Below are positions 43,530-51,619 of a DNA stretch of 64,000 nucleotides, piece after piece. Within the stretch, counting starts at the first letter, position 1, and each line of letters opens with the position of its first letter. The DNA is from Chloroflexota bacterium (lineage in GTDB: Bacteria; Chloroflexota; Dehalococcoidia; Lucifugimonadales; Australimonadaceae), in assembly GCA_009838965.1 (NCBI GenBank), contig VXQP01000069.1, forward strand, positions 7,130 through 71,129, read 5' to 3'. The position numbers and the translations under genes were made by a program. The notes under the pieces are model-generated. The model was not told the origin of the DNA and searched no databases. It saw nothing but the letters and a program-made list of their open reading frames with translations.

Positions 43530-44945
43530 ATGCCCACGAACGGACCTCTCGGCAACACTCCCCACGATGTGTTTCTGGCGATGACGGCCGAGATCGATGA
43601 GCAACGGCTGAGAGCGGCCCAGGCGGGGTTCGCCATGAGGGCCTACCGCGAGTCCTTCCTCACTGAAGACGGCCAACGCGGCCTGAGCCAGGAAGGGCTG
43701 CTCCGGCTCATGGCGTCGATAGACGATGAGTACGCGGAGCGGTTCAGCCATGCCACCGTCTCCCGGTGGGAATCGGGAGCGACACGCCCCACCGTGCGCC
43801 GGCTGCAGGTCTTCGGGATGGCCCTGGGGCTGTCGCCGACGGAAGTGGCGGGGCTGATCCTGCTGGCAGGCCTCGCGCCTGATCTCCAGACGGCTTCCTC
43901 CATGGCCACCAATGGTGGAAGCAGCCGGGGCCCCGAGTCCGAACCGACGCCGGGCGAGGAGTATGGACCGACGGACCCCGTGGCCGGTGGCGGCCACGCA
44001 ACGGCGACCGCGCCTCCGCTGTTGGGAGGCTGGGCGCGGTTCGTATTCCTCAGGTGCCTGCCCCTGGGTGTTGCTATCGTTGGCGCCGGGTACGTCCTCT
44101 CATTCCTGGACTGGGAGAACATCTGGACCCCCGCGTTCTACGTTGGCCTTGCGACGGCGCTGGTAGTCACCCAGGGGTTCCTGTTCCCCGATCGCACGAT
44201 TCACAACAGGGAATTCTTCTGGGTTACGCTGTTCGTCGTGCTCAGCACGCCGCTGCTGCAGTTCGCACCCCTGGGCATGGACCACTACAGCCTCTATCGG
44301 GTTGGGGACTCCGTCGGCACCTACGTGCCTTTCCTGCTCGCCCTCCTGGTGAACCTGGCGCTCGCTGCATCCGCCGGGCTGATGTTCCAGTTCCTGTGGC
44401 AGTGGCAACGCTCGCGCTACGGCGGCGAGGGCAGCATCCTCCAGCGGTCGGTCTGGACAGTCCTGCCGCCGGTGGGCTTCGTGTACGCCGTTGTCCTCGT
44501 GATATCGAACGCCTCGGTCTGGATACAGCTTGGGGTTCTGATGCCGGCGACCGCGGTCCTCTTCATCGCATTGCTGGTCGTCCAGGACCCCTCCACCAAT
44601 CCCAGCGAGAGGGACAGGCAGTTCCTGCTGTCGACCACGCTGGCGGCAGCGATCGTTTCGTCGGTGTTGGGCCTGCTCACCATTATCGCGGTATACGTCT
44701 CTCCCGATCTGCCGATGGTCCTGCCGGACCACAACATGTTGAACTCGTGGGAGATCGACTTCGCCGCGTTGGGCTTCTCCCGCGAAGAGGCCCTGGACCG
44801 GTTGAACCTGGGCTACCCGTGGCATGCGATAACTGTCTTCGGTTACATGGCCTTCGTCGTGGCCGGTAACCTGGTAGCGTCGATGTACCGGCTCGGCGGC
44901 AGGAACAACGACACGCCTGAAGCGCGGGCCCCGGGGGAGCGCTGA
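43530..44945 (+). CDS. HTH (XRE-type) DNA-binding membrane protein
   Basis: A 471-residue fusion of a helix-turn-helix domain and a membrane domain. Residues ~25-115 contain LSQEGLLRLM and FSHATVSRWESGATRPTVRRLQVFGMALGLSPTE, a clear XRE/lambda-repressor-like fold. A hydrophilic linker follows, then about eight hydrophobic helices (for example FVFLRCLPLGVAIVGAGYVLSF) to the end. The ATG at 43530 follows TACCAT by six bases, so a leaderless mRNA is likely; the longer frame back to 43308 runs through the direct repeat. It is a candidate one-component membrane-bound transcription regulator. The signal and targets are unknown. Confidence 0.82.
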   Translation: MPTNGPLGNTPHDVFLAMTAEIDEQRLRAAQAGFAMRAYRESFLTEDGQRGLSQEGLLRLMASIDDEYAERFSHATVSRWESGATRPTVRRLQVFGMALGLSPTEVAGLILLAGLAPDLQTASSMATNGGSSRGPESEPTPGEEYGPTDPVAGGGHATATAPPLLGGWARFVFLRCLPLGVAIVGAGYVLSFLDWENIWTPAFYVGLATALVVTQGFLFPDRTIHNREFFWVTLFVVLSTPLLQFAPLGMDHYSLYRVGDSVGTYVPFLLALLVNLALAASAGLMFQFLWQWQRSRYGGEGSILQRSVWTVLPPVGFVYAVVLVISNASVWIQLGVLMPATAVLFIALLVVQDPSTNPSERDRQFLLSTTLAAAIVSSVLGLLTIIAVYVSPDLPMVLPDHNMLNSWEIDFAALGFSREEALDRLNLGYPWHAITVFGYMAFVVAGNLVASMYRLGGRNNDTPEARAPGER

Positions 44946-44955
44946 TCGCAGCGAA

Positions 44956-46107
44956 CTAGCCCCGGAGCGGTCGGAAGAACTCCCGCAACTCGTTCGCCAA
45001 CAGCTCCGGCTCTTCCCATGCGCCGAAGTGCCCGCCGCTCGGCATCAGCGTGTAGCGCTGGACGTTGTAGGAGCGCTCGGCCCATTCCCGCGGCGGCTGG
45101 CTCGAGTCGCCGGGGAATATCGCGAAGCCGGTGGGCACCTCGACCCGCTCGCCGGGTCCAAGGCGCACTGGGTCCTCCGCCGACTCCTTGTAGAACCGGA
45201 CGGACGACGAGATCGTCTGCGTGGCCCAGTAGATCGTCGCGTTCGTGAGCAGCTCGTCCTTGGTGAACCGCTCCTCGACGTCGCCCTGGTTGTCGCTCCA
45301 CTTCCAGAACTTCTCGACGATCCAGGCAAGCATCCCGACGGGTGAGTCGCTGAGCCCGTAGGCGAGGGTCAACGGCTTCGTACGTTGTTCGTGCGAGTAC
45401 CCGTGTTCGGTGGCTTGCCACCAATCCCTGTGCTTGACGAGCGCTTGCTCGGCTGCGCTGAGAGGGGCAGACCCCTCACCGAGATGCGGCCCAACGATGG
45501 TTGCCGAGGTCAGGTGGACCGCGGCGACGTGATCGGAGTGTCCGAGGCCGAGTTGCGTAGTGACCGCAGCGCCCCAGTCGCCCCCGTGGGCCACGAACCG
45601 GGAGTAGCCAAGTCCCTGCATGAGCTCCGACCACAGCGTGGCGGTGCGCTTTGCGCTCATGCCCTTCTCCGACGGCCGGTCAGAGAAGCCATAGCCCGGC
45701 AGCGACGGGATGACGACGTCGAAAGCGTCGGCAGCATCGCCGCCGTGCGCCGCAGGGTCGGAGAGCAGAGGGAGCATCTCCAGCTCTTCGAGGAACGTGC
45801 TCGGCCACCCGTGGGTCAGCACGATCGGCAGGGGATGGGGGCCGTTGCCCCGGACGTGGACGAAGTGGATGCCCAGTCCGCCGACCTCGGCCCGATAGTT
45901 GGGCAGCGAGTTCAGCCGCGCTTCCTGGGCGCGCCAGTCGAACCCCGTGAGCCAGTACTCTGCCAGCTCGCGAACGTAGTCGAGGTTGGCCCCGTAGTTC
46001 CAGCCGGCGCCATCGACCGTGTCCGGCCACCGGGTCCTGGCGAGCCGCTCATGCAGGTCGTCGAGGACGCGGTCTGTGACATGGATGGTATAGGGCTGAC
46101 TGTTCAC
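44956..46107 (-). CDS. Epoxide hydrolase (microsomal type, alpha/beta-hydrolase)
   Basis: Opens epoxides to diols through an ester intermediate. The 383-residue protein has the N-terminal EHN lid domain (YTIHVTDRVLDDLHERLARTRWPD, LNSLPNYRAEV), the oxyanion motif THGWPST, the nucleophile Asp in AHGGDWGAAV and the catalytic His in MPSGGHFGAWEEPE. Length and order match the mammalian mEH-like/juvenile-hormone-type family found widely in soil and marine bacteria. It converges with the HTH membrane gene ten bases away. The natural epoxide is unknown. Confidence 0.92.
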   Translation of the reverse strand: MNSQPYTIHVTDRVLDDLHERLARTRWPDTVDGAGWNYGANLDYVRELAEYWLTGFDWRAQEARLNSLPNYRAEVGGLGIHFVHVRGNGPHPLPIVLTHGWPSTFLEELEMLPLLSDPAAHGGDAADAFDVVIPSLPGYGFSDRPSEKGMSAKRTATLWSELMQGLGYSRFVAHGGDWGAAVTTQLGLGHSDHVAAVHLTSATIVGPHLGEGSAPLSAAEQALVKHRDWWQATEHGYSHEQRTKPLTLAYGLSDSPVGMLAWIVEKFWKWSDNQGDVEERFTKDELLTNATIYWATQTISSSVRFYKESAEDPVRLGPGERVEVPTGFAIFPGDSSQPPREWAERSYNVQRYTLMPSGGHFGAWEEPELLANELREFFRPLRG

Positions 46108-46186
46108 GGCCCGCAGCTTATAACAGGCAGGGCGACCCGGACATCTAACGAATGGCTGATCTTGCGCCTTGACCGATGAAGGGAGA

Positions 46187-46273
46187 TTGGTGCCGAAGGC
46201 CGGATTCGAACCGGCATGAGGTTGCCCTCAACGGTTTTTGAGACCGTCGCGTCTACCATTCCGCCACTTCGGC
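46187..46273 (-). tRNA. tRNA-Leu (CAA)
   Basis: Acceptor stem GCCGAAG/CTTCGGC, a long variable arm typical of class II tRNAs, anticodon loop CTCAAAA with CAA flanked by ACGGT/ACCGT, T-arm GGTTCGAATCC, and CCA encoded at 46189-46187. It is last of three tRNAs in one transcript. Confidence 0.97.
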
Positions 46274-46383
46274 ATCGGTTCGGATTATAGCGAAGCAGGT
46301 TGTGCTGACTCCGCCCTCAGCACGTGCTGAGATCGCTTGCTGGATACGTCAGGGTGGACAGTCTCACTCTTGGAGATTGGAAC

Positions 46384-46458
46384 TGGAGCGGAAGACGGGA
46401 TTTGAACCCGCGACCTTCTCCTTGGCAAGGAGACGCTCTACCCCTGAGCCACTTCCGC
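46384..46458 (-). tRNA. tRNA-Gly (GCC)
   Basis: Acceptor GCGGAAG/CTTCCGC, D-arm GGCTCAGGGGTAGAGC, anticodon stem-loop TCTCCTTGCCAAGGAGA with GCC, T-arm CGGGTTCAAATCCCG and encoded CCA. Confidence 0.97.
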
Positions 46459-46485
46459 TCGTGCCAGCACCGGGCCTTTACAGCC

Positions 46486-46561
<76 letters not shown>

Positions 46562-46572
46562 CCGGTCATTTC

Positions 46573-46601
46573 ATGCTACGGAGCGGCCTGAAGCGTGTCA
46601 A
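46573..46601 (-). promoter_or_regulatory. Promoter of the tRNA Phe-Gly-Leu operon
   Basis: A perfect TTGACA (46601-46596), a 17-base spacer and TAGCAT (46578-46573) lie 12 bases before the 5' end of tRNA-Phe. Confidence 0.85.
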
Positions 46602-46614
46602 CCGGCGTGGACTG

Positions 46615-47058
46615 CTACAAGAGCCCTGCCCCCAGGGCGCGCTTGCGCGTCTCCAGGCTCACGAACGTCTCCGTATGCCGGATACCCTGCACGATGCCTA
46701 CCTTGTTGTGCAGGAACGAGGCGAGAGCCTCGGAGCTCGTCAGGTTTACCCAGATGAAGATGTCGTAACTGCCGGTGGTGATGGAGACGTGCTCCGCCTC
46801 CGCCAGCTCGGATAGTTCGTCTGCCACGGCCTCGACTCGTGACGGGTCCACCTGCAGCCCGATGAACGCGGACGTGTGGTAGCCGAGGCGTTCCGGGTCT
46901 GGGATCGCGGCGACTTTGATGACCTTGTCCTGCAGCAGCTTGGCAAGGCGGCGGCGGGCTGTTCCCTCACTCAGCCCCAACTCGCGGGCCATCTGCGCGT
47001 GCGAGGCACGGCCGTCCTGTTGGAGGGTTTCGATGATCCGTCGGTCGATGTTGTCCAA
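46615..47058 (-). CDS. Lrp/AsnC-family transcriptional regulator
   Basis: A 147-residue feast/famine regulator. The N-terminal helix-turn-helix reads DRRIIETLQQDGRASHAQMARELGLSEGTARRRLAKLL. The C-terminal RAM (alpha-beta sandwich) domain has HTSAFIGLQVDPSRVEAVADEL, TGSYDIFIWVNL and GIRHTETFVSLE, where amino acids or similar ligands bind in Lrp proteins. The start is a TTG at 47058 with GGAGG five bases upstream. It lies just upstream of the tRNA operon in the same direction but has its own signals. Target genes are unknown. Confidence 0.92.
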   Translation of the reverse strand: MDNIDRRIIETLQQDGRASHAQMARELGLSEGTARRRLAKLLQDKVIKVAAIPDPERLGYHTSAFIGLQVDPSRVEAVADELSELAEAEHVSITTGSYDIFIWVNLTSSEALASFLHNKVGIVQGIRHTETFVSLETRKRALGAGLL

Positions 47059-47233
47059 AACGTCCTCCGCACACGAGCGCTGAGCATGCTATGGCGCACC
47101 GTCAGGGATGCGGACGCATCGTATAAGAGGATTCATGCACCGTCAACGAGTAGAGGAATGTTAATCGCCGTGAGAGGGGATATCTGCGACGCGTTCCTTA
47201 CGAATCAGCAGGAATACGCGCGATTCGTGGCGC

Positions 47234-47449
47234 TCAGCGCTGGATCCGCGTGTCGCCCCGGGGCTGGAAGATGGAGCCTGCGCCCGGGAGGTCGGCCGGA
47301 GTGGAGCGCCCTTGCTGCCCGATGCCACCGATGCGTCCCCTGGAGAGGATGCCCAGCGCGGATGCTGCGGCGCCCACCAACGCTGCGCGCTTCAGGAAGC
47401 CGCGCCGCGTTACGGTGTTTCGGGTGCTTGCCTCGTTCTGGCCTGCCAT
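47234..47449 (-). CDS. Tat-signal microprotein
   Basis: A 71-residue product made almost entirely of a twin-arginine signal: TRRGFLKRAALVGAAASALGIL at residues ~14-35, followed by a short polar tail rich in Gly and Arg. AGGAG lies 12 bases before the ATG at 47449. Such mini Tat proteins are known beside formate dehydrogenases and other exported redox enzymes, where they act as tiny partners. Here it is divergent from the Alternative Complex III operon. The larger frame up to 47929 is judged spurious upstream of this ATG. Confidence 0.6.
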   Translation of the reverse strand: MAGQNEASTRNTVTRRGFLKRAALVGAAASALGILSRGRIGGIGQQGRSTPADLPGAGSIFQPRGDTRIQR

Positions 47450-47758
47450 CGTCTGCTGCACTCCTGCGGCCAAGGTGGCCGCAGCGGATAATTGTAGGCG
47501 GACAGCGGGAGATTGCAAGTCGCCGGACTCGCCGAGCCGAGCGTCGGGCGCCCCTGGGTTCAGGCGTTCGGGGCATCTGTCCAGCCGTGTGCGAAATTCA
47601 TCACAAACTGTTGACACCCGCCCTAGACGTGGTTTAACGTGCTCTTCTTGGCGGGAGCATCGCCGATGGTACGTTCGCGCAGCGTCTCTCCGCCCAATCC
47701 AGAAGCAGGCAGGGCTTCCGGTGACGCTGTTTGAAACGCAGGCCCTCGGACGATGTGA
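47450..47758. other. Divergent intergenic region upstream of the act operon
   Basis: A ~310-bp stretch without a convincing gene. It contains the likely act promoter (47611-47640) and a ~110-base 5' leader rich in short GC dyads such as CAGGGC and GGCCCT near 47707-47749. I could not match the leader to a known riboswitch. Confidence 0.5.
47611..47640 (+). promoter_or_regulatory. Candidate promoter of the act-ccm operon
   Basis: A perfect TTGACA (47611-47616), an 18-base spacer and TAACGT (47635-47640) lie about 120 bases before the first gene of the operon. Confidence 0.6.
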
Positions 47759-48061
47759 ATGACCGGCCCAGACCCCACGTTCATGACGGCATCTGACTGG
47801 GCTGCTGCTGCCGATCTCCTCGCAGCGCTCTGGTTCCTCCTCGGATCGGCCCTTGGCTTTGGAGCATGCATGCTTCTTGCCCACGGCATGATTCCGTCCC
47901 TGGCCATCTCGCGTGACATCCCCGCCCATGTGGCTCGCCGCATCCGTATCCCGCTCTACGCGGGGGCAGTCCTCTTCCTGCTGCTTGGGTTCTACGCCAT
48001 CTCGCTCTTCATCGAAAGGCTGGACCTCATATCCGATCTGTTCTACAGGGGGGCGCAGTAG
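47759..48061 (+). CDS. Two-helix membrane protein at the head of the act operon
   Basis: A 100-residue protein (or 92 if it starts at MTASDWAA) with two hydrophobic helices, LLAALWFLLGSALGFGACMLLAHGMIPSL and LYAGAVLFLLLGFYAISLFI, separated by a basic loop HVARRIRIP. It has no heme or metal motif. It lies 26 bases before actA in the same direction, so it may be a small subunit or assembly helper of the complex. I do not recognise the family. Confidence 0.75.
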   Translation: MTGPDPTFMTASDWAAAADLLAALWFLLGSALGFGACMLLAHGMIPSLAISRDIPAHVARRIRIPLYAGAVLFLLLGFYAISLFIERLDLISDLFYRGAQ

Positions 48062-48087
48062 GGCCCGGGTCTCCCGGCTTGCAGGCG

Positions 48088-48663
48088 ATGAGCAACTCCC
48101 TGATCAAGATAGCTGTTCCGGTCATCGGTCTCGTTGCAGCTCTGGTTCTCGCCTTCGTGGCCTACTTCTTCGTGCAGGCCTGGTGGGCGCAGCCTCCCGC
48201 CGTTCTCGGTTTCGGAGACGGTCCGACGCAGCCGATAGCGTTTCCCCACACGGTGCACGTGACCACTGCCGGGTTGGACTGCCAGTTCTGCCATCGCACC
48301 GTCTCCACGGAGGAGGCGGCCACCGTCCCTGCCGTGGCGCAGTGCCAGTTCTGCCATGACTTTACCCGTATCACGGGCGAGCAGTCCTCCTCACCCACGG
48401 CGGCGACTGAGATAGCCAAACTCATAGGAGACCCGCTGGAAGGGCCTGACCCCGTCAACTGGGTGCGCGTCCATCGTCTTCCCGACCATGTGCAGTTCGT
48501 GCACGCCCCCCATATCCAGCAAGGCTTCCCCTGCTCCACATGCCACGGAGACATCGCGAGCATGGAGGTCGTCGAGCAGGTCCGTAACTTGAAGATGCGC
48601 GATTGCGTCGACTGCCACCGTGACAACGATGCACCGACCGATTGCACAACGTGCCACTACTAG
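48088..48663 (+). CDS. actA: Alternative Complex III subunit A (pentaheme cytochrome c)
   Basis: A membrane-anchored multiheme cytochrome. One N-terminal helix (IAVPVIGLVAALVLAFVAYFFV) is followed by five CXXCH heme sites: two CQFCH, then CSTCH, CVDCH and CTTCH. Scattered His residues (FPHTVHVT, HAPHIQQ) can serve as distal ligands. This matches ActA, which together with ActE carries electrons out of the quinol:electron acceptor oxidoreductase. An ATG at 48088 is preferred over a TTG nine bases earlier. The hemes require the ccm genes found at the other end of the same operon. Confidence 0.93.
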   Translation: MSNSLIKIAVPVIGLVAALVLAFVAYFFVQAWWAQPPAVLGFGDGPTQPIAFPHTVHVTTAGLDCQFCHRTVSTEEAATVPAVAQCQFCHDFTRITGEQSSSPTAATEIAKLIGDPLEGPDPVNWVRVHRLPDHVQFVHAPHIQQGFPCSTCHGDIASMEVVEQVRNLKMRDCVDCHRDNDAPTDCTTCHY

Positions 48664-48672
48664 GAAGAACGA

Positions 48673-50892
48673 ATGGCGCTGACTCGCAGACAGTTTCTCA
48701 AATGGGCGGGCGTGACCGGTATCGGCGCCGTCGTCTTCAACGGCTGCCGGGTACCGGATCACGAGATCCAGGTCCAGAGTCCTGTCGAGATGCCGGAAGA
48801 CCTCGTCACCGGTAGAGACAATTACTACGCCACCGCTGCCCAGCTCGGCTTGGCGAGCGAAGGATTGCTCGTCCGCGTGATGGAAGGCCGCGCCAAGAAG
48901 ATAGAAGGCAACCCGGACCATCCGGTAAACACCGGCAAGCACGGCATCCGTGCCGAGGCTCTCCTGCAGGCGCTTTACCATCCTGACAGGATCAAGCATC
49001 CGCTGCTCCGTATCGCCAAGGGCGGGCCGTTCCGCCGCATCGACTGGACTGAGGCCATCGAGCGGCTCACGGCCATCATCAGCGACCGCGACCCGAACGA
49101 GGTGCTGCTTGCGACCCCCTTGCTCCGTGGGCGCGCCGCCGATGTCGTGCAGGCGTTCGCCGACGGGTCCCGTATACGGCTCCAGGGCTTCGACGCGCTC
49201 GGCTGTGAGAGCGTTGCCCGGGAGGCGCTGCGCCAGCTCTATGGCCAGAACGCGCAACCCGACTTCGACATTGCGCACGCGAGCTACATACTCAACTTCG
49301 GCGCCGACTTTCTCGGCACCTGGATCAACCCCACCCACTACTCGCGCGGCTATGGCGAGTTCCGCCAGGGCGATGGCCGCTCGCGCGGACGTCTGGTGCA
49401 CGTCGGCGCGCGTTACTCGACCACAGCGGCAGCCGCCGACCACTGGGTGTACGCAACCCCCGGTTCAGAGGGACTGCTGGCGATGTCGATCGCGTACACG
49501 ATGATCGATGAAGGCACGGCGGACTCGGATGCAGCGTCGGCGTTGACCGGCGGGCACGGCGCGAGGGCGTTGCAGGCTTTCGCGCCTGAGCGGGTGGCGG
49601 CGCGCATCGGTGTTGACGCGCACGTTATTTCCGAACTTGCCCACGAACTGGCGGACAAGAAGCATCACCCCGCACTCGTTATCGGGGGTGGCCCGGCAGC
49701 AGCCCAAGCGAACGGCCTGTTCAACATGCTTGCGGTCTACGCGCTCAATGCGCTCGTGGGCTCGGTGAACCGTTCCGGTGGACTCGTCTTCAACCCTGAA
49801 CCGGTCAGCGGGCGGGTCAGTTCCGCCTCACTGCGCGAATGGAAGCAGACGCTTGCCGACATGCGCTCCGGTGACATCACCGCCGTGCTCGTGCGCGAGT
49901 CGGACCTGGCCTACGGTCTGCCTGGAGCACTCGATGCCCGTGGCGCGCTGCGCAGCGTGGACACGATCGTCAGCTTCTCCAGCTTCCTCGATGAGACGAG
50001 CGAACTTGCAGACCTCATTCTGCCGTGCCACACCCCGTTGGAAGAGTGGGGCACGGACGAGCCGAACCCCGGCCCCGGCTACACGACCATCGGCTTCCAG
50101 CAGCCTGCGGTGAACCGCTTCCACGACACGCTGAGCTTCGGCGACGTCCTGCTGCAGACAGGGAGCCAACTCGGCCTGCCCGGTCTGCCGTGGGAGAATA
50201 TGCGTGAGGCAGTGCGCTCGCTCGCGCAGGACCTCCACGAGCGGGGACGCGGCTCCGTCGTGCAGCCCACGTTCGCGGAGTTCTGGAAGCGAACGCTGGA
50301 GCGCGGCGGCTGGTGGGACACGGGTGCAACAGCAGATGGCTCACGACCTGATCTGCCTGAACTTGCGAGGAGTGCGCCGGCGGTTTCATCGGCTGATCCG
50401 AGCCGTTACCCGCTCCACCTCGTGCCGTTCGAGGGGATCGGAGTGGGCGCAGGGCAGTATGCACATCTCCCGTGGGCACAGTCGGCACCGGACCCCATCA
50501 CCAGCGCAGCGTGGGACACGTGGGTGGAACTCAACCCGCACACCGCCGATGAGATGGGGCTCAAGAACAACGACATCGTCATCGTGGAGTCGTCTACGGG
50601 CCGCACCATCCGCGTGCCGGTCTACGTCAACCCTGCCACGCCTCCCGACGTAGCCGCTGTGCCCATGGGCCAGGGTCACCGGGCCTTTACGAGCTACGCG
50701 GCACGGCGCGGTGCGAACGTGCTGGACATACTGGAGCCCACGGAAGATTCAGAGACCGGGGCATTCGCTTGGGGCGCCACCCGCGTCCGCATCTCCGGCA
50801 CCACCCGGACGAGGGTGATTCCGAAGTTGGAGGGTCTCGAGCCTGCTCGCCAGCTCCACGGCGAAGAACTCATATTCGTGCACAAGGCATAG
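48673..50892 (+). CDS. actB: Alternative Complex III subunit B1 (molybdopterin-oxidoreductase-like)
   Basis: A 739-residue protein of the molybdopterin oxidoreductase fold. The N-terminus has a Tat motif RRQFLKWAG and a lipobox-like VFNGC (Cys25), which suggests export by Tat and lipid anchoring. RVMEGRAKKIEGNPDHPVN and DLILPCHTPLEEWGTDEPN are family blocks, and there is a C-terminal molydopterin-binding-like domain (WVELNPHTADEMGLKNNDIVIVES). In ActB this fold carries no molybdenum cofactor. In Chloroflexus and Rhodothermus ActB is one protein fused to its Fe-S domain; here the Fe-S part is the separate next gene, 16 bases away. Confidence 0.92.
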   Translation: MALTRRQFLKWAGVTGIGAVVFNGCRVPDHEIQVQSPVEMPEDLVTGRDNYYATAAQLGLASEGLLVRVMEGRAKKIEGNPDHPVNTGKHGIRAEALLQALYHPDRIKHPLLRIAKGGPFRRIDWTEAIERLTAIISDRDPNEVLLATPLLRGRAADVVQAFADGSRIRLQGFDALGCESVAREALRQLYGQNAQPDFDIAHASYILNFGADFLGTWINPTHYSRGYGEFRQGDGRSRGRLVHVGARYSTTAAAADHWVYATPGSEGLLAMSIAYTMIDEGTADSDAASALTGGHGARALQAFAPERVAARIGVDAHVISELAHELADKKHHPALVIGGGPAAAQANGLFNMLAVYALNALVGSVNRSGGLVFNPEPVSGRVSSASLREWKQTLADMRSGDITAVLVRESDLAYGLPGALDARGALRSVDTIVSFSSFLDETSELADLILPCHTPLEEWGTDEPNPGPGYTTIGFQQPAVNRFHDTLSFGDVLLQTGSQLGLPGLPWENMREAVRSLAQDLHERGRGSVVQPTFAEFWKRTLERGGWWDTGATADGSRPDLPELARSAPAVSSADPSRYPLHLVPFEGIGVGAGQYAHLPWAQSAPDPITSAAWDTWVELNPHTADEMGLKNNDIVIVESSTGRTIRVPVYVNPATPPDVAAVPMGQGHRAFTSYAARRGANVLDILEPTEDSETGAFAWGATRVRISGTTRTRVIPKLEGLEPARQLHGEELIFVHKA

Positions 50893-50908
50893 CAAAGCAG
50901 GACTAGTC

Positions 50909-51619
50909 ATGGCGACGCGTACACAGAGCACACGGGCAAACCACAAATGGGGGATGGTCATAGACCTGGACCGCTGCACCGGCTGCCAGGCATGCGTCAT
51001 CGCCTGTCAGTCTGAGAACAACATCCCGCTCAACGATCAGACCGCCTTCCTGGACGGTCGGGCCATCGAGTGGATACGCGTGGAGCGCTACTGGGAAGGC
51101 GACTACCCGGACATCAAGGCACGCTTCCTGCCGGTGCTCTGCCAGCACTGCGACAACGCCCCTTGCGAGTCTGTCTGCCCGGTGTACGCGACCTACCACA
51201 ACAACGAAGGACTGAACGTACAGGTGTACAACCGCTGTGTGGGCACACGCTTCTGCGGCAACAACTGCCCGTACCACGCGCGGCTGTTCAACTACTGGGA
51301 GCCGGTCTGGCCCGAAGACCTCCGGAACCAGTTGAACCCCGACGTTACGGTGCGAACGCGCGGCATCATGGAGAAGTGCACCTTCTGCATCCAGCGCATC
51401 CGCCGCAGCACCCGGGGCGGCAAGCAGGTGGAGGACCAGGCGTTCAACCCTGCATGCGTGCAGGCGTGTCCTACAGATGCCATGACGTTCGGCGACCTCA
51501 ACAACCCCGACTCTCGCGTCTCGCACAAGTGGGAGGACGAACGTGCCTTCCGTGTGCTGGAAGCACTCGGCACCAACCCCAGCGTGAAGTACCTGAAGCA
51601 GGTAGACGCTCATGCATAA
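50909..51619 (+). CDS. Alternative Complex III Fe-S subunit B2 (four-cluster ferredoxin)
   Basis: A 236-residue NrfC-like iron-sulfur protein with four cysteine groups: CTGCQACVIACQ, CQHCDNAPCESVCPV, CVGTRFCGNNCPY and CTFCIQRI...CVQACPTDA. These should bind three 4Fe-4S and one 3Fe-4S or four cubane clusters and move electrons from the quinol site to the hemes. It has no signal peptide and probably travels to the periplasm with the Tat-borne B1 partner. It corresponds to the C-terminal part of fused ActB. The stop overlaps the next NrfD gene by eight bases. Confidence 0.93.
   Translation: MATRTQSTRANHKWGMVIDLDRCTGCQACVIACQSENNIPLNDQTAFLDGRAIEWIRVERYWEGDYPDIKARFLPVLCQHCDNAPCESVCPVYATYHNNEGLNVQVYNRCVGTRFCGNNCPYHARLFNYWEPVWPEDLRNQLNPDVTVRTRGIMEKCTFCIQRIRRSTRGGKQVEDQAFNPACVQACPTDAMTFGDLNNPDSRVSHKWEDERAFRVLEALGTNPSVKYLKQVDAHA

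Noticed and set aside
47641-47758. Riboswitch in the act operon leader
   Set aside because: Some short complementary GC segments are present, but no known riboswitch core could be matched by eye.
48391-49443. 350-residue minus-strand frame
   Set aside because: It lies opposite actA/actB, which carry clear heme and oxidoreductase motifs.
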